Of a stretch of DNA of 64,000 nt, positions 13,684-25,168 are shown piece by piece. Both the position numbers and the translations under genes were made by a program. Source of the DNA: Malus domestica (taxonomy: Eukaryota > Streptophyta > Magnoliopsida > Rosales > Rosaceae); assembly GCF_042453785.1 (NCBI RefSeq), contig NC_091673.1:13921501-13985500 (forward strand), given 5' to 3'. The number at the start of each line of letters is the position of its first letter. Position 1 is the stretch's first letter. The notes under the pieces are model-generated. The model was not told the DNA's origin and did not search any database. It saw nothing but the letters and a program-made list of their open reading frames with translations.

Positions 13684-15460
13684 ATGGCGGTCGATGCGAG
13701 CTCAATTGCAACGGAATCAATGGGAATTCTGATGTCCTCTGACCACAAATCGGTGGTTTCTATGAACCTTTTCGTGGCGCTTCTCTGCGCTTGTATTCTA
13801 CTCGGTCATTTGCTGGAGGAAAGTCGATGGATGAATGAGTCCATCACAGCCCTTGCCATTGTGAGTCGGCCTTGGTTTTTCGATATCTGTATATGATTTT
13901 TTGATATATGTTCAGTACAACTGCCGGAAATAAAGAGGGTGAGCAAGGAGAATAAAGGGATGTGCGGAAATCACTTTGGTATCTTTATATGTATTATGTA
14001 TTTGTGTGTGTGTGTGTGTGTGTTTTATGGAGCATTGGAAATCATACTGTTGGAATTTTTTATTTTGGTGGGCAGGGACTGTGCACTGGAGTTGTGATTT
14101 TGCTCACAACTGGAGGAAAAAGCTCACATTTATTAGTGTTTAGTGAAGATCTCTTCTTTATATATCTGCTTCCGCCTATCATTTTCAATGCCGGGTAAGT
14201 TAAATTCGGTTTTATGGATGTAATTGTTGGAATTACGGGTTTGTCTAATAGGTGTAATTAGTTTCACAAAGTATACAATTGGTATATGGTTTGCTAAACA
14301 ACTAGACAACTTTCTAATTAACGTAAATGGTATGAAATGACCAGAGTTCTGTTCAAAAAACAGGAGCTTCCGGCTATAAGCTTAACATGTGGCATGATTG
14401 AGCCGCGAGCGATGAGTCAATGAGGGGTATCTATTTTTGGGAAAGAGGCTACCAATGATTTGTCATCATTTAATCATGCAAATTAGAAGTGCAAATTGAC
14501 TGTTACTGCATAATGAATTGATCAGTATAAATCTTTCAAAGAATAAATTAATGGACTTTGTAAAAATCTAGTTTTGAACTGTTATTCAACAGGTGGTAGT
14601 AGATTATAATTGATATTTCTTTCCAATATGTCATCAGGTTCCAGGTAAAGAAGAAGCAATTTTTTCGTAACTTCATGACTATCATGACTTTTGGTGCTGC
14701 TGGCACTCTCATATCGTTTTCCATCATATCCTTAGGTAACTCAACAACCTGAGGATTTTAGATTTCGTAGTTAGGATATTCGTTAAAATATGAGTATATA
14801 ACTATATATATATACACTTGTTTGAAACAATACATCATTTAAGGTTTGAGCAGGACTGCCTCTTCACTATAATTGGTTTCAAACAAGCTTCTTCGATTTC
14901 GATTGAACAGCGGATAATTTCAATCATGGTTTTACTTGTGGTCATGAATTCTTTTCTATTTTGAACCAGGTGCAATGCACTTTTTTCACAAGTTCAATAT
15001 TGGTTCCCTCAAGATTGGAGATTATCTCGGTATACTTTATGACTTCAATTGGTTGCTGTTTGTTTTTCTTTCATTACTTTCTGCTTAAGTTGATCGGTCC
15101 CTTGGTTGCAGCACTTGGCGCAATATTTTCTGCAACCGATTCTGTTTGCACCTTACAGGTATGCATGGTCTTGTGTCATGTGAAGATGTGCTCCTGTTTT
15201 AGACTTAGTAACGACCACTGAATTGATCTAGACTGTCGAATGCAGGTGCTTAATCAGGATGAGACGCCTTTGTTGTACAGCCTGGTTTTTGGGGAGGGTG
15301 TCGTTAATGATGCTACATCAATAGTTCTTTTCAATGCAATCCAGAGCTTCGACCTCTCTAACATCAATACAAGCACTGCTTTGCAATTTTTTGGAAGCTT
15401 TTTGTATTTGTTTGCTGCAAGTACAATGCTAGGAGTCGCAGTAAGACTCTCCCTCTCCCT

Positions 15461-15503
<43 letters not shown>

Positions 15504-17446
15504 CCTACACATGTCTTTTTTTCTTACGCCATTTTCCTGCAGGCTGGACTATTGAGTGCATATATCATCAAGAAGCTCTACTTCGGCAGGTTTGTAAAAA
15601 TTAGTGTCTTACTGGTATTTTTCTTCTAATAGCATTTTCAATCAATGAGAGCAAAAATAACAAACTCAAGTTTGTATAATTTTACGCTGAAAGACTTAGT
15701 TTTCAATGTGACTTTGAGCAGTGCTCTTATACTTGTTTTTTCTAATTTACAATAATCAGGCACTCAACTGATCGCGAAGTCGCTCTTATGATACTCATGG
15801 CTTACTTTTCATACATACTATCTGAAGTAAGATTTCTGACAACTTGTATATCATCTAATTTATTTATTTATTTTTCTTATCGAAAAGGAGCTCTGACCAT
15901 AAAATAAAATGTTGATCTATCTTGCAGCTATTTTATTTGAGTGCCATTCTCACTGTGTTCTTTTGTGGAATTGTTATGTCTCACTACACATGGCATAACG
16001 TGACTGAAAGTTCAAGAGTGACAACCAAGTACGTTAAATATCCAGAAACATCTTCCTGGACAATTGAGAGGCGTTCTCATTCGATCCGTCAACACCTATG
16101 GAAATCATTTCTGATGTTTCAATTCTCTGTACAAACTAATGCAGGCATACTTTTGCCACTCTGTCATTTGTGGCTGAGATCTTTATCTTTCTTTATGTCG
16201 GCATGGATGCCCTGGACATTGACAAGTGGAGATTTGTGAGTGATAGGTATGATTCATGCATAAAATGGAAACTGGCATCCTTCTAAACTCATTACGTCAT
16301 GTACATCATGTTTACTTGTTCTCCGATATTAGGTTAATTTTGCTTTGCTTTGCTTTATTTCTTTGTTCAGCCCCGGAAAATCCATAGCAGTGAGTTCGAT
16401 TCTGTTGGCGCTGGTTCTGGTTGGAAGAGCCGCCTTTGTTTTCCCCTTATCTTTCTTATCCAACTTGACTAAAAAATCTCCACAAGACAAGCTCAGTTTA
16501 AAGGAACAAGTAAGAGTTTATCTTATTTGATCTCTTTTGGTGTACATTCTTTGAATCAAATGAAATATTACAGATCTCCATGCATTTCCCGGTTTTCAGG
16601 TTACAGTTTGGTGGGCGGGGCTTATGCGTGGCTCTGTTTCTATGGCACTTGCTTATAATCAGGTAAAGGTTGAACGTTACGCAGTCCTTTCTGTTGCCTA
16701 TGAAACTGATATTTATAGTCTTCGGGAGTTTTAAGACAGTTGGACGAAAGTGAGAATAAATTCATGACTGTGTACTTGTGATCTTTGTTCTATGCTGCTC
16801 TTACAATGTGGTTGAGCAGTTTTAGGCTTGGGAAAGTTTTGTCACACTAAAGTTGATATTTTGTTGTGAATGCGTACGCAGTTTAGAAGCTCTGGCCACA
16901 CGGACCTGCGTGCGAATGCGACCATGATCACCAGTACCATCACAGTTGTTCTTTTCAGTACAGTGGTAAGACACCGGCGACTTAAAAACCAGACTCATTC
17001 GGGACACATTTTGTATATAAACCCGCAAATGACTGGTTTCGTATATTATCCTTTTGTTTATGCAGGTGTTTGGTTTGATGACTAAACCACTTGTGAGAAT
17101 CTTGCTTCCTGTATCAAAACACGTCTCGAGTATGATATCTTCTGAACCATCTAGCCCTAAATCAATCACTGCGTCACTACTCAGCAATGGCCAAGATTCA
17201 GAAGTGAACCGCGGGGTGGAAGATTCAGAGGCAAACATAGGGCCCGTGGACATCCCCCGTCCAACTAGTTTACGAATGCTCCTAGGCGCTTCCTCTCACA
17301 CTGTCCACCATTACTGGCGAAGATTTGACAATGCCTTCATGAGGCCTGTTTTTGGCGGGCGGGGTTTTGTGCCTGTCGTTCCAGGCTCACCTGTTGAAGA
17401 AATTGGTCATCATTGGCGTCGAGAAGGAACTAACACACGTGTATAA
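13684..17446 (+). CDS. NHX: Class I (vacuolar-type) NHX Na+,K+/H+ antiporter, 14 coding exons
   Basis: Exons: 13684-13860, 14076-14194, 14638-14735, 14970-15029, 15112-15158, 15246-15440, 15543-15589, 15760-15826, 15928-16028, 16145-16246, 16371-16509, 16600-16662, 16882-16965, 17066-17446. They join in one frame to 559 residues, slightly longer than Arabidopsis NHX1. The amiloride-binding motif LFFIYLLPPI lies at about residues 85-94. The membrane core has FSATDSVCTLQVL (conserved Asp) and FGEGVVNDATSIVLF (the N-D pair needed for exchange). Multiple hydrophobic helices follow, then a hydrophilic tail of about 120 residues rich in Ser and Pro. Family members exchange cytosolic Na+ or K+ for vacuolar protons and act in salt tolerance, K+ and pH homeostasis. 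The start sits before the conserved SDHKSVVSMNLFVALL block. No broken residues are seen, so this is probably functional. Class I is chosen from the N-terminal sequence and vacuolar-type core; the exact paralogue is not assigned. Confidence 0.95.
15445..15502 (+). repeat. CCCTCT/CT microsatellite in an NHX intron
   Basis: Directly after the donor at 15441 the intron runs into about four CTCCCT units and then uninterrupted CT dinucleotides to about 15500, before the acceptor at 15542. It leaves only a few bases between donor and repeat, so length changes could affect splicing. A shorter GT run lies in the first intron at about 14001-14020. Confidence 0.85.
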
Positions 17447-18376
17447 CTATTTACACGCGTTCACAAATGAGCACTAATTTATGTAATTTATAGGTCGGGC
17501 TTGGGAGTGGCTGCGCTGTGCATTTGTTTATCGAGCTGCTGGTTTCGTGTGGTGGTTTTGAAATTTTCGTGTCTGCATAGGTTGCTGATTAGGTTAATTC
17601 CGTAACACAGCTGATGGCCTTGTAAGTTGTGCGATTGGTGTTGTACTGAATATTATTGTTATGATCTTTCAAATTTTCGATTTCGGAGATTGTATGTGCG
17701 TACTACTGAGTGATCTTAAAAATCAATGGCTAGATCGTGCATATAGGGATCTAATGTATCTTGACAACCGTTATATGACAAATAAGATAAGGCTTGCGGC
17801 TCGTCGCCATCATTTGCATCGTGTATAGAAGAGATTAATGTCGTTTGTACACATGAGTTGTCGTTTTCAGATATCGTGATATCAAACAAATTGCCCCTTA
17901 GTTGAATGCTTGAGACTTGTCGTTTTCGGACATTAGTTCTATGGTTGAATGCCAAGGCACTCTGTAGTCTGTACCAATCATCAATGGACGAAAATGCCCT
18001 TTTGGCCGAACGTCTTTGCCGAAAAGAGAGATTACCGACTAACTCTTAGTTTAGTGGTACTTCTCAACCCAATTTCGAATGTTTATCAACTTTTTTTTAT
18101 TAACATTCAAAAAAGTAATCACACTCATCTGATCACTCGATTTCTTGCAGCATAAGCTTCAAATAAACTTGGCATCCACAGAAAGATATTTTTTACAAAA
18201 CAAAACATTATTTAGGAGCAGTTCTTACATGGAGAATTCAGATGGATCCATATATTACACATCACATTGAAGAACATCTATGGCGTCAGAAACATGCACG
18301 CAGATCCTTCTAACTCAGTCACGGAAGGAGAAACAACTTTGTTTTACTGTCTAATATTCGGCACAGAAAATTTTCT
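17447..18376. other. Convergent intergenic region between NHX and VAP
   Basis: It holds the 3' UTRs of two genes that point at each other: NHX from the left (stop at 17444-17446) and the VAP gene from the right (stop at 18377-18379). No further gene is seen. The minus-strand open frame at 17716-17955 has no recognisable features. Confidence 0.55.
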
Positions 18377-21344
18377 CTACGGATGGATGTAGTATCCGAA
18401 TGCTAGACTGATAAGGGCAACCATACAAACATGAAAGAGAGGGAAGCCAACCGTAACCCTTTTTAAATTGTTCTTCCTCCTCCTCAACGATTCCTACAAA
18501 GAGAAAAGGCGAACATCATATCTCCAGACCGGGGCACAAAAGAGCAGCAAGGTTCTGATTATGACAAAAAAGAAGACTGAAACAAAATAATGAATTGATT
18601 GGATGGAAAATGACTACTCATCCATATCTCTCCCATTCTTCATTCTATTTGATTCAAAGGCAGTTATGGGCGAGAGCGTACACTACATTTACAGCTTATG
18701 CAGCTATCCTCAGATTAAGATAATAGAAAAGCGAAGGATTCACGGAATAAATTACTCACCAATTCATGTTTAAGCATACTCTTCTCTCGAGAGGACCTGC
18801 TACTCTCTTCAGTTAACTTCGTGATGGTGAGTTCAGCCTGCAAAGAATACATGACAAATATGAAATCACTTCTCTTTACAGTTTCAAGGAGGGGTTATAC
18901 GAATTTTAGCATTACAATGAGTACTAGAAAGTCGGCTCCACCCAATGGAAATTTGAGGAGCATGCACACCTGGAATTGGGCCCTGTATGGGATAAAATCA
19001 TATGATCTTCCTACCCAGGAATGAGAAGAATTGATGCATTATAAGCCTAGTCCACCACAATGGGATATGGAATGCGGAAGAGGAAGGACGAGAGGGTGAG
19101 CGGGGTTGGGAGGCTGTGAGAAATCTTAATGTCGAATGTATCCTCAACACTTCGCATATCAGTTAACTACAGCACTTCAACGTGTTTAAATAGTAACCTC
19201 TTCCCACATTATTCCTGTCAGCTTTCTTAAATTCAGATCTTTTTCCAACTATCCTTTCATGAGAATTACAAGACCTTTTATCAAAAATAAGTTTTTCATG
19301 GTTACCATGCTATAAAGATATCTAGATGAGAAAAACAGACCTCTTTTAGCTTTGAATCCACCGTATTTAGCTTTGATTTCAGTTCCTCAAAATCCTTTGT
19401 TAAATTTAGTACTGCAGCACCCCTAGTTGGTTTCAATTCCTCCGTATCCTTGGCTGGTTTCGACTCGTCCATATCTTTCGTTGGATTTGGTTCCTCCATA
19501 TTTTTCACTGGTTTCAGTTCCTCCATATGTTTAGCTGGTTTTGATTCCTCCACATCCTTATCTGGTTTCAATTCCTGCGCATCCTTAGCTGGTTTCGATG
19601 CCACCACATCCTTAACTGCTCTTGACTCATCCATGTCCTTACAAGTTTCAAACACGTCAACATCCTCAGCAACCTGGCACAAGGAAAACAGATTATGGTG
19701 CGAAGGTTATTACAATATGAGAACAACTCTTTTTTGACAAGTCTAATTTCAGAACTGATTACAATACAAACTGATCTTGCTAGAAAGCAGGGTTTGGATC
19801 TATTTTTCTGCCCACCACATCAAAATGTTACTGCAGATATCGTTTGGCGCTAACAGACACACGCACATAATCAAGATAAATGAATATTCGAACACATACA
19901 CACAGAGCAAGTAAACTATAAATAAAAGAGGAATACCAAACAAATAAAGAAGTACAAGAGATCAGTCAAGAATTCAGTTCAACGAACAACGTTATTGCTT
20001 TTGCTCTTACCCCATGACTCGGAGGTATGTTTTCAACTTCAGTCAGAACTCTATCCTTTTTCACCGATGTTTCATAGCATGGATCTTGCTTCGACTCCCC
20101 ATTAACTGGTACAAATACTGGGGATGGGGGCGGGCTAACGAGCACCACTTTTAGCTTCCTTTCTTCAATGTATCGTCCACTACCTTTTGAAAACTGCCAG
20201 AAAGGAGACATTAAAAGGAGAATTTTACCAAACAACTTGGACCAAGAGACACCCAATAATTTGTAACTTCTTACCATCTCGGATGTTATCTCCTGTTCAG
20301 TTGTCCCAAATGGAATAACGGTGCACTGGATTAGGAACTTGTCTTTGCACTGCAAATCAGGTGGAGCAACACGCTGAGCTTGCATAGTAACTGCATTGAA
20401 TAAAAAGGTGAGAGTGAAAATCCATTTAGTTTCAACACTAGATTTTAGGTCAGCCATAACAGGCTACAAACAGTGAGGATGTAAGTTTCGGCTTGACATT
20501 ATTTTCTACTAATTCAGTACAGCCCTTGATCATCTACTTTAATTATAAAAACAAACTCATTACAGTACATGTTGCACGGTGAAACGCTGCTAGGCCATCA
20601 ATTCCAATCAAGTAAATTTGTGTTCCAACATTTGATCCGTGTTAACAATCAAACAACATAACGGATAATGCTTTTGCGTGAAGCAACATATCATCAATGT
20701 ATGCATTGGGATTGAAACCACAGCGACAACAACACATTACAGAGAAACACAAAAACCCAAGATGAAGAGAGATGAACACAAGACCTGTAAAATCACACGT
20801 TGTCTTGGGCTTTACAATGCCTGCATTCGGCCGCACACAATATTTCTTTGGGGAAGTGGTTTTCACCTGCATATAGATTTTGCCAATTTTCAAACCAAAA
20901 CATTAAGCACACCCAATTGATCTCCTAAATCTCAAATCAAACCCAAATTTATCTCAATTTTGGCCACATTTTCATGAAAAGTGACTAATCATATATGTTT
21001 CCATGCACACAAAACACAAGCTACAAAAAACAATAAATAATTCAAAAAATTGAAGCAAGTGCAATACCTTGAAAGCAACATAGTGGTCGGACTTGTTTCC
21101 GAGTTGAATCGAGCACGTACTCTGCTTCTTCACTTCAACTGCAATCGGGAAAGAAAATTAAGACACGATTAAATAACAATAATAGTAATAATTAAACAAG
21201 AAAGTGCAATCACTTGGTTCTTGGAGATTATACTAATTTACTAATTAAAGTTATGAACCCAGAAAATTAAAAGTGGGGGTGGAAATTACATGTGAATTTG
21301 AGCTCGCGGGGATGAACTTCCAGAAGCTCTGGCGCCGTCGTCAT
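18377..21344 (-). CDS. VAP-type protein: MSP domain, 9-residue repeats, coiled coil, C-terminal membrane anchor
   Basis: Exons in transcript order: 21344-21290, 21138-21068, 20866-20785, 20390-20275, 20193-20011, 19673-19341, 18837-18760, 18493-18377, giving 344 residues in one frame. The N-terminal MSP domain (about residues 5-125) starts PELLEVHPRELKFTFEVKKQ and carries the VAP block VKTTSPKKYCVRPNAGIVKP. A Pro/Ser linker (VLVSPPPSPVFVPVNG) leads to a charged stretch made of 9-residue repeats (about 184-255). After that come a short helical segment (AELTITKLTEE) and one hydrophobic helix near the C-terminus (FPLFHVCMVALISLAFGYYI), a tail anchor. Plant VAP27/PVA proteins sit in the ER, bind FFAT-type motifs and tether ER to plasma membrane and cytoskeleton. 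Localisation here is inferred from the tail. The start is the first ATG after a CT/GA-rich leader. Confidence 0.93.
19416..19631 (-). repeat. 27 bp coding minisatellite in the VAP gene
   Basis: Eight consecutive 9-codon units lie in exon 6, for example VASKPAKDA, QELKPDKDV, EESKPAKHM, EELKPVKNM, EEPNPTKDM, DESKPAKDT and EELKPTRGA. The consensus is (E/D)E(S/L)KPAKDx. All units keep the reading frame and the acidic-Pro-Lys pattern. A degenerate continuation (AVLNLTKDF, EELKSKLNT) follows. Confidence 0.9.
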
Positions 21345-21399
21345 CGGCAGTTCTTGAGAGAATGCAGGCGGATGAGAAGAACCCAGATGAAGAAACTAG

Positions 21400-21452
21400 A
21401 GAGAGAGAGAGAGAGAGAGAGAGAGTGTGTGTGTGTGTGTGTGTGGGGGGGG
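21400..21452. repeat. Compound (GA)n(GT)n(G)n microsatellite in the VAP leader
   Basis: GA units run from about 21400, then GT units from about 21425, then eight to nine G residues. It lies about 60-110 bp upstream of the VAP start codon, so on the transcribed strand it is a CT/AC-rich leader tract. A second CT-rich tract lies at 21621-21662. Confidence 0.9.
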
Positions 21453-21753
21453 GATTCTAGAGAGAGAAAGTGTTGGAGTGGAGGAATGGGTTTGGTGGGT
21501 TGGTGATGGCGAACGACTATTTGAAGAAGGTGAAGCAGAGCAGTGAAAGGCAAGTAAGGATTTGTGGGGGAGATGTTGATGGTGGTGCTGTTGCTGAAAT
21601 ATCACCACTGAACACTGCCACTCTCTCTCCTCTCTCTCTCTCTCTCTCCTCTCTCCTCTCTCCCAACTGTTGAAGTTGAACGGTTGTACCCGCTTTTCCC
21701 TCTTTCATTTTCTTTCTTAGCAAACGCCCAAGCAATCCAAATTGACCCAATTG

Positions 21754-21779
21754 CCCCCCCCCCCCCCCCCCCCCCCCCC
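21754..21779. repeat. Homopolymer tract of 26 C
   Basis: An uninterrupted run of C on the plus strand (G on the minus strand) upstream of the VAP gene. Lengths of such runs are often wrong in assemblies, and the G strand could form quadruplexes. Confidence 0.9.
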
Positions 21780-24700
21780 AAATGGTGAGGTAAATGCTTG
21801 AGATTACGTTTTAATTGTAACCAATGCATATAGTTCAAGTAGCATCACTCGTCTATTGAATATTTGTTACTTGTTCGAAAATTACTTCAATCTTTTAATA
21901 TATGTTCGTCATGTAGCGTCACTTGTTACGCAAGAGTATTTCTTTATATATAAGCGAATATAGTATGCTTATATAACTTATATAGACTTATGCACTTGAT
22001 CGAGAGTTTTTCTACTCTCTTGATTTAGATGAGTTTAAAATAGAATATCGCTTGAATAAAAGATATTACTAAACCTGTTGGATCTTAAATTTAGACTTGC
22101 ATCGACTTTTTACACTTAAAAGTGAAAGAACATATTGATCCGAATTGGAAATCATTTGAATGGAAAGTGAGACGAAGAAAAGAAGTTTACCACACGGACA
22201 TTGTTAAGAAGTTTTTAACCACAAATCTTAACGTTGCCTTATTCAAGGGTAAAAGAAAAGTAGCAAGGCAAAGCCACCAAACTTAGACAGGACAGCTGGC
22301 CAGCGTGCACCACATGGACTTGTACAGCTCCCTTGCCCTTTTTACCCCACCGAAAGTAAAAAGCTTAAAAGGAGAAGCCATAAAAAAATAACAATGCTTT
22401 TCTTCTTCTTTTTCTGCCCTTTTTCCTCTCCTTTTTCTAAGGAAAAGGCTGGAAGTCAAAAATTATATAATTTCCTCCTTTTCATTTTCCTTATTTTTGT
22501 GAAAATGAGGGATAATTTAAACACAGGATCTCAAATGCAGAGATATACGTTCATAATTACTTGAGCTACAAATATTTTGTCATTTTTCTTTGTTTTGGAA
22601 TGGATTGAAGTTGTGGCGGTACTCATTTGATGACGAAAGGGTCGCGAGGGAGGGTTGGATTCCAGACAGCAGTGACTACATCTTTTGTACAACCCCACAT
22701 GGTAACTCAATGACTTGTATGTTCACAAATCGTCAAATCCTCCGTTGGGTTTGTCATATTGGCACACAGACGAATTTCGACCATTCTCTGATGATTTTCC
22801 CAGCTTTCCTAATGGCTCCATTATAATACTCTGCAGAAGGTCATCCAGTCATTAATTCTCCACCGTTAGATGAAATTCAACAGTCCATGGATTGGTGTCG
22901 TCTGGTGTCATGTAGCACCCAATAAAACTCGGTTCAAAAGATATTAATTCATTAAACTCATGCAAGGTGCTAGTTACACTCAATTTTACCTCCCACATAC
23001 CCTTATTAATTTTTTATCATTAATTTTTGAGTAAATTGTAGTTATGGTCCATAACTTTAACTCAATTAGAGCAATGGTCCCTCAACTAAAAATCAATTAC
23101 CATTAGTCCCTCAACTCATCAAAATGTACAGTTATGGTCCATCATCTAAAAATTCATTACCATTGGTCTCTCAACTTTAATCCAACTCCAGAAATTGTCT
23201 CTTAACTTTAACCCAATTGTAGCAATAGTCCTTCCAACATAACTCGTTTTGACAAAATTTTTGACGTAGTTAACGAAAATGATCGTAATTACACACTTTG
23301 ATGAGTTGAGGGACCTTAATTATATAAATGGTTATCCCAACATAACTTATTTTGACAAAATTTTGACCAAATTGATGAAAATGACTATAACTACACATTT
23401 TGATAAGTTGAGGGACCAATGGTAATAAATTTTTAGTTGAGGGACCATTGCTACAATTTTCTCTTAATTTTTTTCTATTTTTTCGATTCGACGATTGAAA
23501 ATTAAAAATGGTGCGCGTAAAAAATAAAAATGAGTATGTAGAAAACACTACCTAAACTCATATGTGTTTTTATCTCCACTTTGATGCTACTTCACATTCT
23601 ATATGTGCAAATTGACTTGTAGATTACAAATCCAAGAATATTTAAATTTGTAAAAAAAAAAAAAAAAAAAAACTCAAATTATATATTTAATTAAGCAATG
23701 CTTTACCAAGAGGTACTTATGTGGACAAAAGAAGCAAATCAGTTTTGGATCCCTTGCAAAGAATAAAGTATGCAAAAGACAGCAAATGTAGCAGCGTCTC
23801 TAAATTTTTTTATTACATCCTTTCATTTAACTATATATTTTGTCTAATAACAAAAAACTATTTCCACACAAAAAAATAACACACTTACTAACACTCTTTG
23901 GTATATCTCACAACAAAAAGCATCACCCTTTATCGTGAAGATTGGAGAGTGAACAGAGTGAATTATGCAGCCATTTTATCGTGAAATTTGACGCATGAAA
24001 ATTGATGTGCGCAAGGTTTTTTTTCATATGAATTTGCGATTCTCGTCATAATTAAAATTGTGAAATTTCACCTATCTAAACGAAAATTAAACTCAGAGAT
24101 TCTTCGTCCCCAATTTTCACGTTCTTTTCCCCTTGAAATTAGCTTTTTATCTTACTACAAGTTCCCAAACGAGCCAAAATTGCTTTCCCATCATAACAGA
24201 CTGTTGTGGAAGGAAGCGGTGGCAATGTATGTAGGCAAGTGTAGGCAAAGTTAGGCGTTCCTAACAACTAGACAATCTTCCTTAACATTTAAGCCATGGT
24301 TCAGTTGGTTAATTAGGAATTTTATAGCTAAAAGCAACCAAAAGCCAAAGGCTACACACCATATAATTCTTGTTTACCTAACTTCATTGTGCTCTAAAGC
24401 AACAAATTATATGCACCCACAATTTGAACTAGGCAAACAAAAGTATGTACATTTATTGAAGATTTTTAAACAATTTATGTGCCTAGTGTGAATATATCAC
24501 CGACTTGAATCAAATTATGTACACATGAAGGATATATGACGAGGAGAGTGTTGATGGTGAAGTGCAAGAGGATAGCACAAATCATACTCACCTCGTGTGA
24601 TTAATTTTTTTTCACTAGGTTTGTTTGTTTGCTCTCATACTGGAAGGTTAGGTTTGAAATCCTTCGGAAACTGAATCGCTAGAAAGATCACTTCTTTCGT

Positions 24701-25017
24701 TTAAACCAAGTAACCTTAAGCCAAAGCTAACATCGTTGCGCTCCTCCTCATTGATAGTCCTTTTACCATAGACCACTTTAAATGATTACTTCCCTTTATA
24801 GTTAGTACTTGGTGGTGCAAATAGGGAAGATGAAGGGAGCCAAACAGAAGATCATGATATCCATATAACCCTCCCTGAATCCTGAACCAGGAGCCAAACA
24901 GCAAGAAAGAAAATGAAAGACCAAGGGCCCAAACATCCCCCAATTTCGATGAAAACAGAGCGAGAAAAAGGCCCAACAAATCCCAACAAACACAAACAAA
25001 CAACCAGTCCACTGCAT
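21780..25017. other. Intergenic region upstream of VAP and ACP
   Basis: VAP and the acyl carrier protein gene are divergent here, so both promoters lie in this stretch. It contains the Mutator-like MITE at 23029-23463 and otherwise only AT-rich sequence. The open frames at 22590-22826 and 24060-24254 have no recognisable content. Confidence 0.5.
23029..23463. mobile_element. Mutator-like MITE, copy 1, with 9 bp target duplication
   Basis: The termini are GAGTAAATTGTAG on the left and CTACAATTTTCTC on the right, nearly perfect inverted repeats. Inside are several blocks of GGTCCCTCAACT and its complement AGTTGAGGGACC. TTAATTTTT occurs at 23020-23028 and again at 23464-23472, a 9 bp target duplication typical of Mutator-like elements. 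There is no coding capacity. Confidence 0.85.
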
Positions 25018-25026
25018 TTATAAAAC
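25018..25026 (+). promoter_or_regulatory. TATA box candidate of the acyl carrier protein gene
   Basis: TTTATAAAA lies about 145 bp before the ATG at 25169 and is followed by a CT-rich leader (25065-25160), the usual plant arrangement. No transcript start was measured. Confidence 0.5.
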
Positions 25027-25168
25027 CCTGTTTAAAGACTCCCTTTTTCTTCCAAATCATAAACCCCCACTCTCTCTCTACAGTATACTCACACTCTTCG
25101 TGCTCTCCGCCCCTCTCCCCTCCATTTCTCACTTCTTTCGATATCAGATCTCTCCTCTGTCGACTCCA

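Noticed and set aside
16822-17253. Minus-strand 143-residue open frame
   Set aside because: Antisense shadow of the last two NHX exons.
19450-19737. Plus-strand frame with repeated GFDSS-type units
   Set aside because: Shadow of the 27 bp repeat in the VAP exon on the other strand.
21273-21838. Several open frames around the VAP start (poly-Leu/Ser, poly-Thr/His, poly-Gly)
   Set aside because: They are translations of the GA, GT and C microsatellites. The real product here starts at 21344 on the minus strand.
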